DNA of 64,000 bases, taken from positions 92,174 through 156,173 of the forward strand of contig NZ_LYVP01000003.1 in NCBI RefSeq assembly GCF_001984065.1, in the 5' to 3' direction. Both the position numbers and the translations under genes were made by a program. The first letter of the stretch is position 1. Each line of letters opens with the position of its first letter. The DNA is from Pseudomonas sp. KK4 (GTDB lineage: Bacteria > Pseudomonadota > Gammaproteobacteria > Pseudomonadales > Pseudomonadaceae). Below the pieces are notes generated by a model. The model searched no databases and was not told the origin of the DNA. It worked only from the letters and a program-made list of their open reading frames with translations. This document shows positions 54,416 to 63,852 of the stretch, one piece after another.

Positions 54416-55324
54416 ATGAGCGAGATGGATGACCTGGCGGCGTTTGCGGTGTTGGTGGAAGCGGGCAGTTTTACCCTGGCGGCGCAGCAACTGGGGTGCA
54501 GCAAAGGGCAGTTGTCCAAGCGCATCAGCCAGTTGGAAACGCAGTTTTGCGTAGTGTTGCTGCAACGCACCACCCGGCGCCTGAACCTGACGGCGGCGGG
54601 CGCGGCGCTGTTGCCCCAGGCTCAGGCGCTTGTGGTCCAGGTGGAGCGGGCGCGTCAGGCGTTGGCCCGGTTGAAGGACGACATGGCCGGCCCGGTGCGG
54701 ATGACGGTGCCGGTGTCGCTGGGGGAAACCTTCTTCGACGGCTTGCTGCTGGAGTTCTCCAGCCAGTATCCCGAAGTGCAAATCGAACTGGACCTGAGCA
54801 ACGACTACCGCGAACTGTCCCGCGACGGTTTCGATCTGGCGATCCGCTCGGACGTGGCGATTGACCAGCGATTGGTGGCGCGGCCGCTGTTGGCCTGGCA
54901 TGAAATGACCTGCGCCAGCCCGGCGTACCTGGAGCAATACGGCGAACCGCAGACACCTCAGGCCTTGGTCGAGCATCGATGCCTGCTCAACAGCCACTAC
55001 AGCGGTCGCGAAGAATGGCTGTATCACCAGCAGCACGAATTGCTGCGGGTGCGGGTATCCGGGCCGTTCGCCAGCAACCACTACAACCTGTTGAAAAAAG
55101 CCGCCCTCGCTGGCGCCGGCATTGCCCGCCTGCCGTCCTATCTGCTACCGGCGGAGTTGGCTGACGGCCGTTTGCGCTGGCTCCTGCGCGACTATCAGAC
55201 GCGGAGCATGCCGATGTACCTGGTGCATCCGTATCAGGGCGGGCTGCCCAAGCGAACGCAGGTGCTGGCGGATTATCTGATGGGGTGGTTCAAGCGCAGT
55301 GGAGAGGCGTTGGATCGACTTTGA
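54416..55324 (+). CDS. LysR-family transcriptional regulator
   Basis: A 302-residue LysR regulator. The winged helix-turn-helix is at residues about 1-60 (MDDLAAFAVLVEAGSFTLAA; SKGQLSKRISQLE), followed by a periplasmic-binding-protein-like effector domain (MTVPVSLGETFFDGLLLEF and later). By position it probably controls the divergent SDR gene from the 105-base intergenic region, which contains GTTTTCAATTGGAAAC, a near-palindrome just before the regulator start. The ATG at 54416 has GGAAA upstream; the open frame extends to 54335 without similarity. Confidence 0.87.
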   Translation: MSEMDDLAAFAVLVEAGSFTLAAQQLGCSKGQLSKRISQLETQFCVVLLQRTTRRLNLTAAGAALLPQAQALVVQVERARQALARLKDDMAGPVRMTVPVSLGETFFDGLLLEFSSQYPEVQIELDLSNDYRELSRDGFDLAIRSDVAIDQRLVARPLLAWHEMTCASPAYLEQYGEPQTPQALVEHRCLLNSHYSGREEWLYHQQHELLRVRVSGPFASNHYNLLKKAALAGAGIARLPSYLLPAELADGRLRWLLRDYQTRSMPMYLVHPYQGGLPKRTQVLADYLMGWFKRSGEALDRL

Positions 55325-55342
55325 TACCTGCACAAGCCTTGA

Positions 55343-55433
55343 TGTGGGAGCGAGCCTGCTCGCGATAGCAATGTATCAGGCAATATTTCTTTTGAATGTG
55401 AGATTGCTAGCGCGAGCAGGCTCGCTCCCACAG
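55343..55433. repeat. REP-like inverted repeat
   Basis: TGTGGGAGCGAGCCTGCTCG and its complement with inner stem AGCAAT/ATTGCT, between the convergent LysR gene and braG. Confidence 0.82.
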
Positions 55434-55465
55434 GGATCTAATTGTCCTGGGATTGTGGCAGGCAC

Positions 55466-55490
55466 AAAAAACGGCCCGAAGGCCGTTTTT
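55466..55490 (-). terminator. Terminator of the branched-chain transporter operon
   Basis: AAAAACGGCC and GGCCGTTTTT with loop CGAA, 16 bases after the braG stop on the minus strand. Confidence 0.9.
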
Positions 55491-55506
55491 CGTTTACCGC
55501 AAAGGC

Positions 55507-56208
55507 TCAACCACCGAGGTACGCTTCGCGCACTTTCGGGTCGGTCAGCAGGGACTCACCGGTGCCTTGCATCACCACCCGGCCATTTTCCAGCACGTAG
55601 GCGCGGTCGGCGATCTTCAGCGCCTGGTTGGCGTTCTGCTCCACCAGGAACACCGTCACACCGTCCTTGCGCAGCTGTTCGATGATGTCGAAGATCTGCT
55701 GGATGATGATCGGTGCCAGGCCCAGGGACGGCTCGTCGAGCAGCAACAGCTTGGGCTTGCTCATCAGCGCACGGCCGATGGCGAGCATTTGCTGTTCGCC
55801 GCCGGACATGGTGCCGCCGCGCTGGCTGAAGCGTTCTTTGAGGCGTGGGAAAAGTCCGAGGACCTTGTCCATCTGTTCCTGATAGTCGCCCTTGGCAGTG
55901 AAGAAGCCGCCCATGGAGAGGTTCTCTTCGACGGTCAGGCGGGAAAAGACCCGACGGCCTTCCGGCACGACCGCGATGCTCTTGCGCATGATCTGCGAAG
56001 AGTCCTGGCCGACCAGTTCCTCACCCATGTAACGGATGCTGCCGCTGTGGGCCCGAGGCGAACCGCACAGGGTCATCAGCAAGGTGGACTTGCCGGCACC
56101 GTTGGCGCCGATCAGGGTCACGATTTCGCCCTGGCGGACTTCGACGTTGACGCTGTGCAAGGCCTGGATCTTGCCATAGAAGGTGGAAACGTTTTCGAAC
56201 TGCAGCAT
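55507..56208 (-). CDS. braG: Branched-chain amino acid ABC transporter ATPase
   Basis: A 233-residue LivF/BraG-type ATPase: Walker A GANGAGKSTLL near residue 36, signature MSGGEQQM near 135, Walker B LLLLDEPSLGLAP near 155, and QNANQAL for the His switch region. Imports leucine, isoleucine and valine with the other subunits. It immediately follows braF (no gap) and ends the operon before a terminator. The symbol follows P. aeruginosa naming; livF is the enteric equivalent. Confidence 0.93.
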   Translation of the reverse strand: MLQFENVSTFYGKIQALHSVNVEVRQGEIVTLIGANGAGKSTLLMTLCGSPRAHSGSIRYMGEELVGQDSSQIMRKSIAVVPEGRRVFSRLTVEENLSMGGFFTAKGDYQEQMDKVLGLFPRLKERFSQRGGTMSGGEQQMLAIGRALMSKPKLLLLDEPSLGLAPIIIQQIFDIIEQLRKDGVTVFLVEQNANQALKIADRAYVLENGRVVMQGTGESLLTDPKVREAYLGG

Positions 56209-56976
56209 TTACGCTTCCCCCAGGTAGGCTTTGATCACTTCAGGATTGTCGCGGATCTGTTCCGGCGTGCCGTCGGCCAGAGGCGTGCCCTGGTTGATCA
56301 CGACGATGTGGTCGGAAATGCTCATGACCAGTTTCATGTCGTGTTCGATCAGCAGCACGGTCACGTTGTGCTCTTCACGCAGCACGCTGATCAGCGCCTT
56401 CAGGTCTTCGGTTTCCTTCGGGTTCAGGCCGGCGGCCGGTTCGTCGAGCATGAGGATCCGCGGGCGGGTCATCATGCAACGGGCGATTTCCAGGCGACGT
56501 TGCTGACCGTAGGCCAGGGTGCCGGCCGGGCGGTTGGCGAATTCGCGCAGGTTGACCTTGTCCAGCCAGTACTCGGCGAACTCCATGGCCTCGCGTTCGC
56601 TCTTGCGGAACGACGGGGTCTTGAACAGCCCGGACAGGAAGTTGGTGTTCAAGTGGCGATGCTGGGCGATCAACAGGTTCTCGACCGCCGTCATGTCCTT
56701 GAACAGGCGCACGTTCTGGAAGGTACGCACCACGCCCTTGAGGGCGATCTTGTGGCCAGGCAGGCCTTCGATCGGCTCGCCGTCCAGCAGGATGCTGCCG
56801 CCGGACGGCTTGTAGAAGCCGGTCAGGCAGTTGAACACGGTGGTCTTGCCGGCACCGTTGGGGCCGATCAGTGCCACCACTTGTTTCTCTTTCACGCTCA
56901 AGGCAACGCCGTTGACCGCCAGCAAGCCGCCGAAGCGCATGCTCAGGTTTTCTACTTTAAGGATCTCGCGGCTCAT
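56209..56976 (-). CDS. braF: Branched-chain amino acid ABC transporter ATPase
   Basis: A 255-residue LivG/BraF-type ATPase: Walker [12 protein letters not shown] near residue 38, the long LivG-specific insert with [12 protein letters not shown], signature [10 protein letters not shown] near 153, and Walker [14 protein letters not shown] near 175. It overlaps braE by four bases, indicating translational coupling. The LivG group carries the insert around residue 85-110 absent from LivF, which supports the assignment. Confidence 0.93.
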   Translation of the reverse strand: MSREILKVENLSMRFGGLLAVNGVALSVKEKQVVALIGPNGAGKTTVFNCLTGFYKPSGGSILLDGEPIEGLPGHKIALKGVVRTFQNVRLFKDMTAVENLLIAQHRHLNTNFLSGLFKTPSFRKSEREAMEFAEYWLDKVNLREFANRPAGTLAYGQQRRLEIARCMMTRPRILMLDEPAAGLNPKETEDLKALISVLREEHNVTVLLIEHDMKLVMSISDHIVVINQGTPLADGTPEQIRDNPEVIKAYLGEA

Positions 56977-58229
56977 TTGCGCAGCTCCATGTGAGGACGT
57001 TGCATGGGCAGCAGACCCTGAGGGCGCCAGATCATCATCAGTACCATCAAGGCACCGAACATCAACATGCGGTACTCACTGAACTCACGCATCATTTCCG
57101 GCAGCAGGATCATCACCACCGCAGCGAGGATCACGCCCAACTGCGAGCCCATGCCACCCAATACAACGATGGCGAGGATGATCGCCGACTCGATGAAGGT
57201 GAAGGACTCTGGAGTGATCAGGCCCTGACGGGCAGCGAAGAAGCTGCCGGCGAAACCGGCGAAGCTGGCGCCCAGGGTGAAAGCCGAGAGTTTGATGATG
57301 GTCGGGTTCAGACCCAGGGCACGGCAGGCGATCTCGTCCTCACGCAACGCTTCCCAGGCGCGGCCCAACGGCATGCGCAGCAAACGGTTGATGACGAACA
57401 GGGCAGCCAGTGCCAGCAGCAACGCCACCAGGTACAGGAAGATCACCTTGTTGATCGAGTTGTATTCCAGGCCGAAGTACTCGTGGAAGGTTTGCATGCC
57501 TTCGGCCGCCTTGCGCTCGAACGTCAGGCCGAAGAACGTCGGTTTTTCGATGTTGCTGATGCCGTTCGGACCACCGGTGATATCGGTCAGGTTACGCAGG
57601 AACAGACGGATGATTTCACCGAAGCCCAGGGTCACGATCGCCAGGTAGTCGCCGCGCAGACGCAGCACCGGGAAGCCCAGCAGGAAGCCGAAGGTGGCCG
57701 CCATCAGGCCGGCGATCGGCAGGCAGATCCAGAAGCTCAGGCCGAAGTAGTGCGACAGCAGCGCGTAGCTGTAGGCACCCACGGCGTAGAAGCCGACATA
57801 ACCGAGGTCGAGCAGGCCGGCCAGGCCAACCACGATGTTCAGGCCCAGGCCGAGCATCACGTAGATCAGCACCAGAGTCGCGATGTCCACCGCGCCGCGG
57901 GAGCCGAAGAACGGCCAGATCAGGGCGCCGGCGATCAACGCAATGATGATCCAGCGCTGAGTGGTCGGCAGGGTCAGGAAGTTGCTGGCCTTGGCCGGAA
58001 TCAGCGGCATGTTCGGCGAAGAACGCCAGGCCGAGCTGATCTGCTGGTCGAACAGCACGCGCAGGAACATCAGCACCGAGCACACGGCGATGGTGATCAG
58101 CGTGGCGGTGCTGGTGCCATGCACTTCCAGGTTGATGCCGACGATGGTCAGTTTAAGACCCAGTACCGGGTAGGCCACGGCCCACACCAGCAAGGCGCTG
58201 AAGAACGCCTGTTTAAGATTCCTAGTCAT
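56973..58229 (-). CDS. braE: Branched-chain amino acid ABC permease
   Basis: A 418-residue LivM/BraE-type permease with about ten membrane helices. An N-terminal extension of about 100 residues with two or three helices precedes the LivM core ([39 protein letters not shown]). The EAA-like loop [18 protein letters not shown] contacts the ATPases. Overlaps of four bases with both neighbours make this a tightly coupled operon. The extension is usual for pseudomonad BraE. Confidence 0.92.
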   Translation of the reverse strand: MTRNLKQAFFSALLVWAVAYPVLGLKLTIVGINLEVHGTSTATLITIAVCSVLMFLRVLFDQQISSAWRSSPNMPLIPAKASNFLTLPTTQRWIIIALIAGALIWPFFGSRGAVDIATLVLIYVMLGLGLNIVVGLAGLLDLGYVGFYAVGAYSYALLSHYFGLSFWICLPIAGLMAATFGFLLGFPVLRLRGDYLAIVTLGFGEIIRLFLRNLTDITGGPNGISNIEKPTFFGLTFERKAAEGMQTFHEYFGLEYNSINKVIFLYLVALLLALAALFVINRLLRMPLGRAWEALREDEIACRALGLNPTIIKLSAFTLGASFAGFAGSFFAARQGLITPESFTFIESAIILAIVVLGGMGSQLGVILAAVVMILLPEMMREFSEYRMLMFGALMVLMMIWRPQGLLPMQRPHMELRK

Positions 58230-59149
58230 ACTTTCTCAACCTCCGGACGACCCAACAGGCCGGTTGGCCGGAACAACAACACCAGAACCAGAAGACCGAA
58301 GGCCACGACGTCCTTGTACTGGTCGCCGAAAATATCGGCACCGAAGGCTTCCGCCACACCCAATACCAGCCCGCCGAGCATGGCGCCCGGGATGCTGCCG
58401 ATACCGCCCAGTACCGCTGCGGTGAAGGCCTTTAGGCCGACCAGGAAACCGGCGTTGGGGTTGATCACGCCGTATTGCATGCTCAGCAGCACGGCCGCGA
58501 TGGCCGCCAGCGCAGCACCGATGACGAAGGTCAGGGCGATGATGTTGTTGGTGTTGATACCCAGCAGGTTGGCCATCTTGATGTCTTCGGCACAGGCGCG
58601 GCAGGCGCGACCCAGGCGAGAGCGGGAGATGAACAGCGTCAGGCCGAGCATGGCGATCAGGGTCACCACGAACACCACGATTTGCATGTAGGAAATCAGC
58701 ACTTCTTGTGCGCCACCTGGCCCGAATGCAAAGTTGCCCGGAATCAGGTTGGGGATGGATTTGTCCTTGGAGTCTTGCGCCAGCAGAACCGTGTTCTGCA
58801 GGAAGATCGACATACCAATGGCGGAAATCAGCGGGATCAGACGGTTGCTGCCGCGCAGGGGGCGGTAGGCGATCCGTTCAATGCTGTAGCCGTAGGCACT
58901 GGTCACGACGATGGTCGCGAGGAAAGCGGCGGTCATCAACAGCGGAACACTGTCGAGTCCCAGCATGGCCAGCCCGGCGATGGCGATGAACGCCACGTAG
59001 GAACCGATCATGTACACCTCGCCGTGGGCGAAGTTGATCATTCCAATGATGCCGTAGACCATCGTATAGCCGATGGCGATCAGGGCATACGTGCTGCCAA
59101 TGGTCAGGCCATTAACCAGCTGTTGGAAGAAGTGATAGATGTCAGGCAT
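58226..59149 (-). CDS. braD: Branched-chain amino acid ABC permease
   Basis: A 307-residue LivH/BraD-type permease with about eight membrane helices; [20 protein letters not shown] and [17 protein letters not shown] are the classic N-terminal signature. The cytoplasmic loop [18 protein letters not shown] is the ATPase contact. It starts 233 bases after the binding-protein gene, with a strong hairpin in between, so permease expression is probably set lower than binding-protein expression. Confidence 0.93.
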   Translation of the reverse strand: MPDIYHFFQQLVNGLTIGSTYALIAIGYTMVYGIIGMINFAHGEVYMIGSYVAFIAIAGLAMLGLDSVPLLMTAAFLATIVVTSAYGYSIERIAYRPLRGSNRLIPLISAIGMSIFLQNTVLLAQDSKDKSIPNLIPGNFAFGPGGAQEVLISYMQIVVFVVTLIAMLGLTLFISRSRLGRACRACAEDIKMANLLGINTNNIIALTFVIGAALAAIAAVLLSMQYGVINPNAGFLVGLKAFTAAVLGGIGSIPGAMLGGLVLGVAEAFGADIFGDQYKDVVAFGLLVLVLLFRPTGLLGRPEVEKV

Positions 59150-59330
59150 TACAGCGCTCCTAAAAACCTGATACGCATTTCACTGGTGGAGTCATTTTCC
59201 CGCCCGGGCCCCGTGGATCTGCATCCACTTCGAGTTCGGGGTTTGCCAGCGAACCGCTGATGACGGTTTTGAGATTTTCAGGTGGGGAGACTGGCGGATC
59301 ACGCCAGCGCGGCCCAGGTACGTTCGTAAA

Positions 59331-59360
59331 ACAAAGCCCACGGCACGCCGTGGGCTTTGT
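59331..59360 (-). terminator. Hairpin between braC and braD
   Basis: A perfect 14-base stem (ACAAAGCCCACGGC and its complement, 2-base loop) just after braC. It lacks a long T-run and probably attenuates or stabilises the messenger rather than ending all transcription. The remaining 59150-59330 has no gene. Confidence 0.75.
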
Positions 59361-59382
59361 TGGCAGTCAGTCAGGCAAGGCC

Positions 59383-60510
59383 TTACTGAGGCGAAGCTTC
59401 AGTTTTCGGTTTGCCGAAGTGCCACTCGTAAACCACGAATTTGAAGTCTTTCAGGTCGCCCTTGGCGTCGAAGCTCAGGTCGCCGGTAGGGGTCTTGAAG
59501 GTGCCTTTGTGGATGGCTTCAGCCACTTTGGCGGTGTCTTCGGACTTGGCGGCCTTGATGCCTTCGGCGATCACTTCCACAGCCGAGTAGGCCGGGAACA
59601 CGAACGGACCGCTCGGGTCTTCTTTCTTGGCCTTGAATGCGTCAGCCAGGGCAACGTTGGCAGGGTCCTGGTCGAACGACTTCGGCAGGGTTACCAGCAG
59701 GCCTTCGGAAGCGTCCTTGGCGATCTGCGAAATGGAGTCGTTACCCACGCCTTCCGGACCCATGAACTTGGCTTTCAGGCCTTTTTCCTGGGATTGACGC
59801 AGGATCAGACCCAGCTCCGGGTGGTAGCCGCCGTAGTAGACGAAGTCGACGTTGGCTTGCTTGAGCTTGGCGATGATCGAGGAGAAGTCCTTGTCGCCGG
59901 CGTTGATGCCTTCGAATACAGCGACTTTGACGCCGTCTTTTTCGAGGGTCTGCTTAACGGCGGTGGCGATGCCTTCACCGTATTGCTGTTTGTCGTGCAG
60001 GACGGCAACGACTTTCGGCTTGACGAACTTGGCGATGTAGTTACCGGCGGCAGGGCCCTGGGCGCTGTCCAGACCGATGGTGCGGAACACCATTTTGTAA
60101 CCACGGTTGGTGATGTCCGGGCTGGTGGCAGCCGGGGTGATCATGATCACGCCTTCGTCTTCGTAAATGTCCGACGCCGGCTGGGTGGAGCTGGAGCACA
60201 GGTGGCCAACCACGAACTTGACGCCGTCGTTGACGACCTTGTTCGCGACCGCTACCGCTTGTTTTGGATCACAGGCGTCATCGTATTCAACGGCTTCGAG
60301 TTTCTTGCCGTCCACGCCGCCTTTGGCGTTGATCTGTTCGATGGCCATTTTGGCGCCACTGAACTGCATGTCGCCGTATTGGGCTACAGGGCCGGTTTTA
60401 GGGCCGGCGATGCCGATCTTGATGGTGTCAGCTGCGAACGAATGGCTGGCAACCCCGGCCAGAACCATAGCGGCAAACAGTTTGGAAATCTGCTTAGTAG
60501 CCTTAGTCAT
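59383..60510 (-). CDS. braC: Branched-chain amino acid-binding protein
   Basis: A 375-residue periplasmic binding protein of the Leu/Ile/Val (LIVAT-BP) type. The signal peptide ends near residue 26 (LFAAMVLAGVASHSFAA). The mature protein shows DTIKIGIAGPKTGPVAQYGD, the ligand-contact region VGHLCSSSTQPASDIYEDEG and the FVYYGGYHPELGL segment. It feeds the BraDEFG permease. It is the first gene of the operon, with a palindrome about 100 bases upstream. Confidence 0.94.
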   Translation of the reverse strand: MTKATKQISKLFAAMVLAGVASHSFAADTIKIGIAGPKTGPVAQYGDMQFSGAKMAIEQINAKGGVDGKKLEAVEYDDACDPKQAVAVANKVVNDGVKFVVGHLCSSSTQPASDIYEDEGVIMITPAATSPDITNRGYKMVFRTIGLDSAQGPAAGNYIAKFVKPKVVAVLHDKQQYGEGIATAVKQTLEKDGVKVAVFEGINAGDKDFSSIIAKLKQANVDFVYYGGYHPELGLILRQSQEKGLKAKFMGPEGVGNDSISQIAKDASEGLLVTLPKSFDQDPANVALADAFKAKKEDPSGPFVFPAYSAVEVIAEGIKAAKSEDTAKVAEAIHKGTFKTPTGDLSFDAKGDLKDFKFVVYEWHFGKPKTEASPQ

Positions 60511-60858
60511 AGTGCTCCACTCTTACTGTTGTAGTTTTTATAGTCCTGGCGCCTCGGGCGGCAGAACCGGGTCAGTATCCACGACATTCCCCGGAAAAGC
60601 CCCTCGGCAACTGTACCGGTACAGTGTAGAGCGCCGATTGTCAGCCTGGGAAGCTGGCGCCGGGGGGCAAAACTCAGGGGTGTCGCTTTTTTGAAAGAAA
60701 AAGACAGAATTGCGGCGGGGGTTTGACGGGCATATAGCCAGATTCCGTGCATTCCTTGGCGTTCCTGCGCTTTTCATTCGGTGATGCAAATTGCTACCGG
60801 GTTTTTCTGCCGAACCACCGACGTTATCATTGCGTCAATTTCTTTTTCGAGCAGACCC
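60511..60858. promoter_or_regulatory. braC upstream region with perfect palindrome
   Basis: A 348-base region with no convincing gene between divergent braC and the DUF2288 gene. It contains the perfect 16-base palindrome ACTGTACCGGTACAGT at 60610-60625, about 100 bases upstream of braC. This looks like an operator for a dimeric regulator; the regulator is not identified. The promoter of braC should also lie here. Confidence 0.55.
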
Positions 60859-61164
60859 ATGAACGAAGAACCTAGCACCCTCTATGCCAAGCTGCTTGGA
60901 GAAACCGCATCTATTACCTGGAAGGAACTGGAGCCGTTCTTCGCCAAGGGCGCCCTATTGTGGGTCGACCCGGCGCTGGATTTGATCGGCGCAGCCGAAG
61001 CCGTGGCCAGCGATGAGGGCGAGAAAGTGGCGGCCTGGCTGGCTGCCGACAAGGTCGCCAAGCTGTCTGAAACGCGGGCGCTGGATCTGTTCGAACGTGA
61101 CCCGCAGCTGTGGGCGGTGGTGGTTTCGCCGTGGATCCTGATCCAGGAAAGAGCGAAGGCTTGA
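60859..61164 (+). CDS. DUF2288 protein
   Basis: A 101-residue acidic protein with no membrane segment. The stretches LYAKLLGETASITWKELEPFF, LLWVDPALDLIGAAEAVASD and LWAVVVSPWILIQE match the DUF2288 family, common in pseudomonads and other gammaproteobacteria, with no known function. The ATG at 60859 (MNEEPSTLYAKL) is chosen by homology; an in-frame GTG at 60781 would add an unrelated N terminus. Confidence 0.82.
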   Translation: MNEEPSTLYAKLLGETASITWKELEPFFAKGALLWVDPALDLIGAAEAVASDEGEKVAAWLAADKVAKLSETRALDLFERDPQLWAVVVSPWILIQERAKA

Positions 61165-61451
61165 ATGTTCGCACCGGTTCGGTGCGTACAGTTGCCGATT
61201 GAAAGTGTGTAGGCGAGTAGCGTGATGGCACGTTGCCGTAGAGAAAGGCCACAGCCTCACGGTGACGTAAACGTAACGGGAACAGTTAAGCGAGCAGCCT
61301 GAGGGCTGCTTAATTGTTTCTGGAGATTGTCTTTCTGTCGGGCAGGCGGTGAATGACCGACCGTATTCGCGAGCAAGCCCGCTCCCACATTTGACCGAGT
61401 TTCCTCGGAAGGGCAGTGTGGGAGCGGGCTTGCTCGCGAAGGGGACGCCGC
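61165..61451. other. Intergenic region after DUF2288 gene
   Basis: A 287-base gap without a gene. It holds a small hairpin (AGCAGCC/GGCTGCT, about 61296-61314) that could end the DUF2288 transcript, and an inverted pair of REP units. Confidence 0.5.
61366..61440. repeat. REP-like pair, tail-to-tail orientation
   Basis: TTCGCGAGCAAGCCCGCTCCCACA is followed, not preceded, by TGTGGGAGCGGGCTTGCTCG, so the units point opposite to those in the other pairs. They still form a hairpin, downstream of the tubulin-like gene. Confidence 0.8.
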
Positions 61452-63650
61452 TTAATACGCCGTTTTGCCCGTATGGTTATTCAACGAAATAACCTTGGTC
61501 TTGCCAATGCGATGACGGTAGATCTCGCGCAGGTACTTGATCGCTTTCTTCACGCAATCCCGGGACAGGCGGATGTCGTTGATCGAGACGAACTTGTCCT
61601 TGTCGTTGATCAGCTCGCGGTATTTCTTCTCGTACATCGGCTTGATCGCGTACCAGTTGGTATCGAGGATTTTCGCCGGATTCTCGAATTCGTTGAGTAG
61701 CTCATCAATGCGGTCTTCGTCGAATTCCTCATTGATGATGAAGTCGAGGATCGAGTGATCCAGGGTGTCATCGAAGCGGTACGGGTTGCGCGCAAAGCAA
61801 CGCTTGATGAAGGCCACGATCAGGGTCAGGAAGTCATCCGACAGGCACGGGCTCTTGGCGATCAGGGTGGTCAGCGACAGGTTGGCCGAGGCGCCGATCA
61901 CCAGCGCGTAACGCTTGAGCGTGGTGTTGGGGAACAAGCTGTTGAGGTGGGTCTTCAAGCGGTTGAGGTCCATGTAGGACAGCTTGTAGTCCTTGGGCAG
62001 GGATACGATCGAGACCACCGACGAGCAGTTCTTGAAGAAATGCAGGTCGTGCAGCGCCGCGGCGTCATAGCCCGAATTCTTGTACTGCTCCAGCGAGGCG
62101 CGATAGCGCTTGGATTCGATCGGCAACAGGCTGATGCCTTCGATGGCTTGGGTGACCTTGTTGAAGTGCGGCAGGTCGATGGAGCGGAAAAACAGGTCGT
62201 CGATGTTCAGGCGCTGCGGCTCTTTCTCGAACACCTTGAATTTGTCGCCGGTCGGCGCCGGGGTTTCCGGGACGACAGACTCTGCGTAGGCAATCGCCAC
62301 CGGGCCGGCCAGGCTCATGAACAGGTCGTTGGCGTCCAGGCGAATGGTTTCGCCGATGTCGATGCCGGCGCGACGGAAGTAGTTCTGGTCGTAGTCGGTA
62401 GTGACCGCCTGCGCCGTCAGGATGTTGAAGATCTGTTGCGAAATGTACTGATTGGCGTGCTTCTCCATGGCATTGACATCAATGTTCTGGATGTTGCCGT
62501 CATCGCTTTCTTCGGCGTAACGCATGATGTCGTTGGAGATCAGCATCATCGCGTTCCATGGGCGGATACGGCCCATGACGCTGGCTTCGCTGCTGTCTTC
62601 GTTGGCGAAGTTGTAGGAGAAGTCCCATTCTTCCGACAGGTATTTGCACAGCAGGCGACCGGCGTTGATGTGCAACGCTTCGGACATTTCGCTGCGGTGA
62701 TCGGAAATGTTCGGCAGCACGCAGATGCCGCTGGTGAAGATCGGCTCGAAGACGAAGGAATGACCGCTCTTGCTGTCGTGCTCGTCCATCGGCTTGGTGT
62801 CGAACGTTTTGTTCATGTACGAATGCTGCTGGGCCAGGCCGAACTCCGAGGCCATGCCCGAACCGGTACCGCCGCCGGCGCTGAAGATCGAGAAGTACAG
62901 GCGCGACTGGTTGGCCTTGATGCCGCAGCTGTCGATCAGGTACGAGTGGATCATCTTCCAGTCAGGGCTGGAGAAGCGCTGGGTGTCCTTGTTCAGGATG
63001 ATCTTGGCCAGGTACTGGCCGAGAATCGGCGCGTTACCGGCGCCGCCCGCATGGACTTCCGACAGGTCCATGATCTTCATTTTGCTGTAGTCGCGCAGGA
63101 AGCCGCTTTTTTCGTTCTTGCGCGAAAAGCGGATGCGCCCGGCGATGTCTTTGTCCAGGTCGCCGAGCATCACCAGCGGCTCGACCAGGAACACCGGTTT
63201 GGTGGCCTTGTTCGGCATCAGGCGCAGGTTGTTGCGAATCCACTGTGCCGGGCTGTAGCCCTTTTCGGCGTAGCGCTTGTCCGGCGACAGGCGATCGTCG
63301 CTGTTGAATTCGTTGAGATAGAACTTGCGGGCGTTGTACACCAGCTCCGCGACGTCCAGCGCGATGTTCGAACCACAGCGACCGAGGCCGATCAGGCATA
63401 CCGACGGGAATTCCTGTTCGTTATGCTGTTCGTTGTCGCCTTCCAGGTGCGGCGGGCGCGGAAACACCATGTCGCGCAGGCCGTCGAGGTTGTCGAGGAT
63501 GCGGTCGGTGTTGGTTTCGGTGAAGTACAGGTATTGCTGGGTCGCCAGCGGGCGTGACGGGAGCAATGGCTTCGACGAGACAGGGCTGTTCGCCGCAGGG
63601 CTCATGGTCAGGTCGGTTACCGCAGGGGCCGGATTGTTTTTGGAAGTCAT
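61452..63650 (-). CDS. Tubulin/FtsZ-superfamily GTPase-like protein
   Basis: A 732-residue cytosolic protein. Residues about 84-95 read VCLIGLGRCGSN, a T1-like loop closest to the tubulin GxxGxxG form. SIFSAGGGTGSGMASEFG near residue 258 is the tubulin/FtsZ T4 signature GGGTGSG. Around residue 437, IRLDANDLFMSLAGP matches the T7 synergy-loop pattern with D-x-x-D spacing, which in FtsZ and tubulin activates GTP hydrolysis between subunits. T1 and T4 lie further apart than in FtsZ, implying inserts. The C-terminal 250 residues are of unknown type. No signal peptide, no membrane helix. Start is the ATG at 63650; a GTG at 63689 is possible. Role unknown. Confidence 0.78.
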   Translation of the reverse strand: MTSKNNPAPAVTDLTMSPAANSPVSSKPLLPSRPLATQQYLYFTETNTDRILDNLDGLRDMVFPRPPHLEGDNEQHNEQEFPSVCLIGLGRCGSNIALDVAELVYNARKFYLNEFNSDDRLSPDKRYAEKGYSPAQWIRNNLRLMPNKATKPVFLVEPLVMLGDLDKDIAGRIRFSRKNEKSGFLRDYSKMKIMDLSEVHAGGAGNAPILGQYLAKIILNKDTQRFSSPDWKMIHSYLIDSCGIKANQSRLYFSIFSAGGGTGSGMASEFGLAQQHSYMNKTFDTKPMDEHDSKSGHSFVFEPIFTSGICVLPNISDHRSEMSEALHINAGRLLCKYLSEEWDFSYNFANEDSSEASVMGRIRPWNAMMLISNDIMRYAEESDDGNIQNIDVNAMEKHANQYISQQIFNILTAQAVTTDYDQNYFRRAGIDIGETIRLDANDLFMSLAGPVAIAYAESVVPETPAPTGDKFKVFEKEPQRLNIDDLFFRSIDLPHFNKVTQAIEGISLLPIESKRYRASLEQYKNSGYDAAALHDLHFFKNCSSVVSIVSLPKDYKLSYMDLNRLKTHLNSLFPNTTLKRYALVIGASANLSLTTLIAKSPCLSDDFLTLIVAFIKRCFARNPYRFDDTLDHSILDFIINEEFDEDRIDELLNEFENPAKILDTNWYAIKPMYEKKYRELINDKDKFVSINDIRLSRDCVKKAIKYLREIYRHRIGKTKVISLNNHTGKTAY

Positions 63651-63852
63651 TGTTCGCCATGTACCTGGGCTGGTTGGGTCGGGCGACACCTTGTCGTCGA
63701 ACCGTCACGGAATGAGAACTCGCGTCTTTTATCAGCGCGTATTTGGCCCAAGCGTCAGAGCCGCGGCCTGAACGTCGCTCGGGGGAATCCTTTCCTGAGT
63801 CATGATGAATCGGCCAATATTCGGCGATCTTTAATCAGAAAGAGGCAAAATG

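Noticed and set aside
61229..61240. TGGCACGTTGC as a sigma-54 promoter
   Set aside because: The GG and GC elements are too close together for the required GG-N10-GC spacing.
61755..63557. 600-codon plus-strand open frame opposite the tubulin-like gene
   Set aside because: The minus-strand frame carries the GGGTGSG signature and normal codon use; the plus frame has no recognisable motif.
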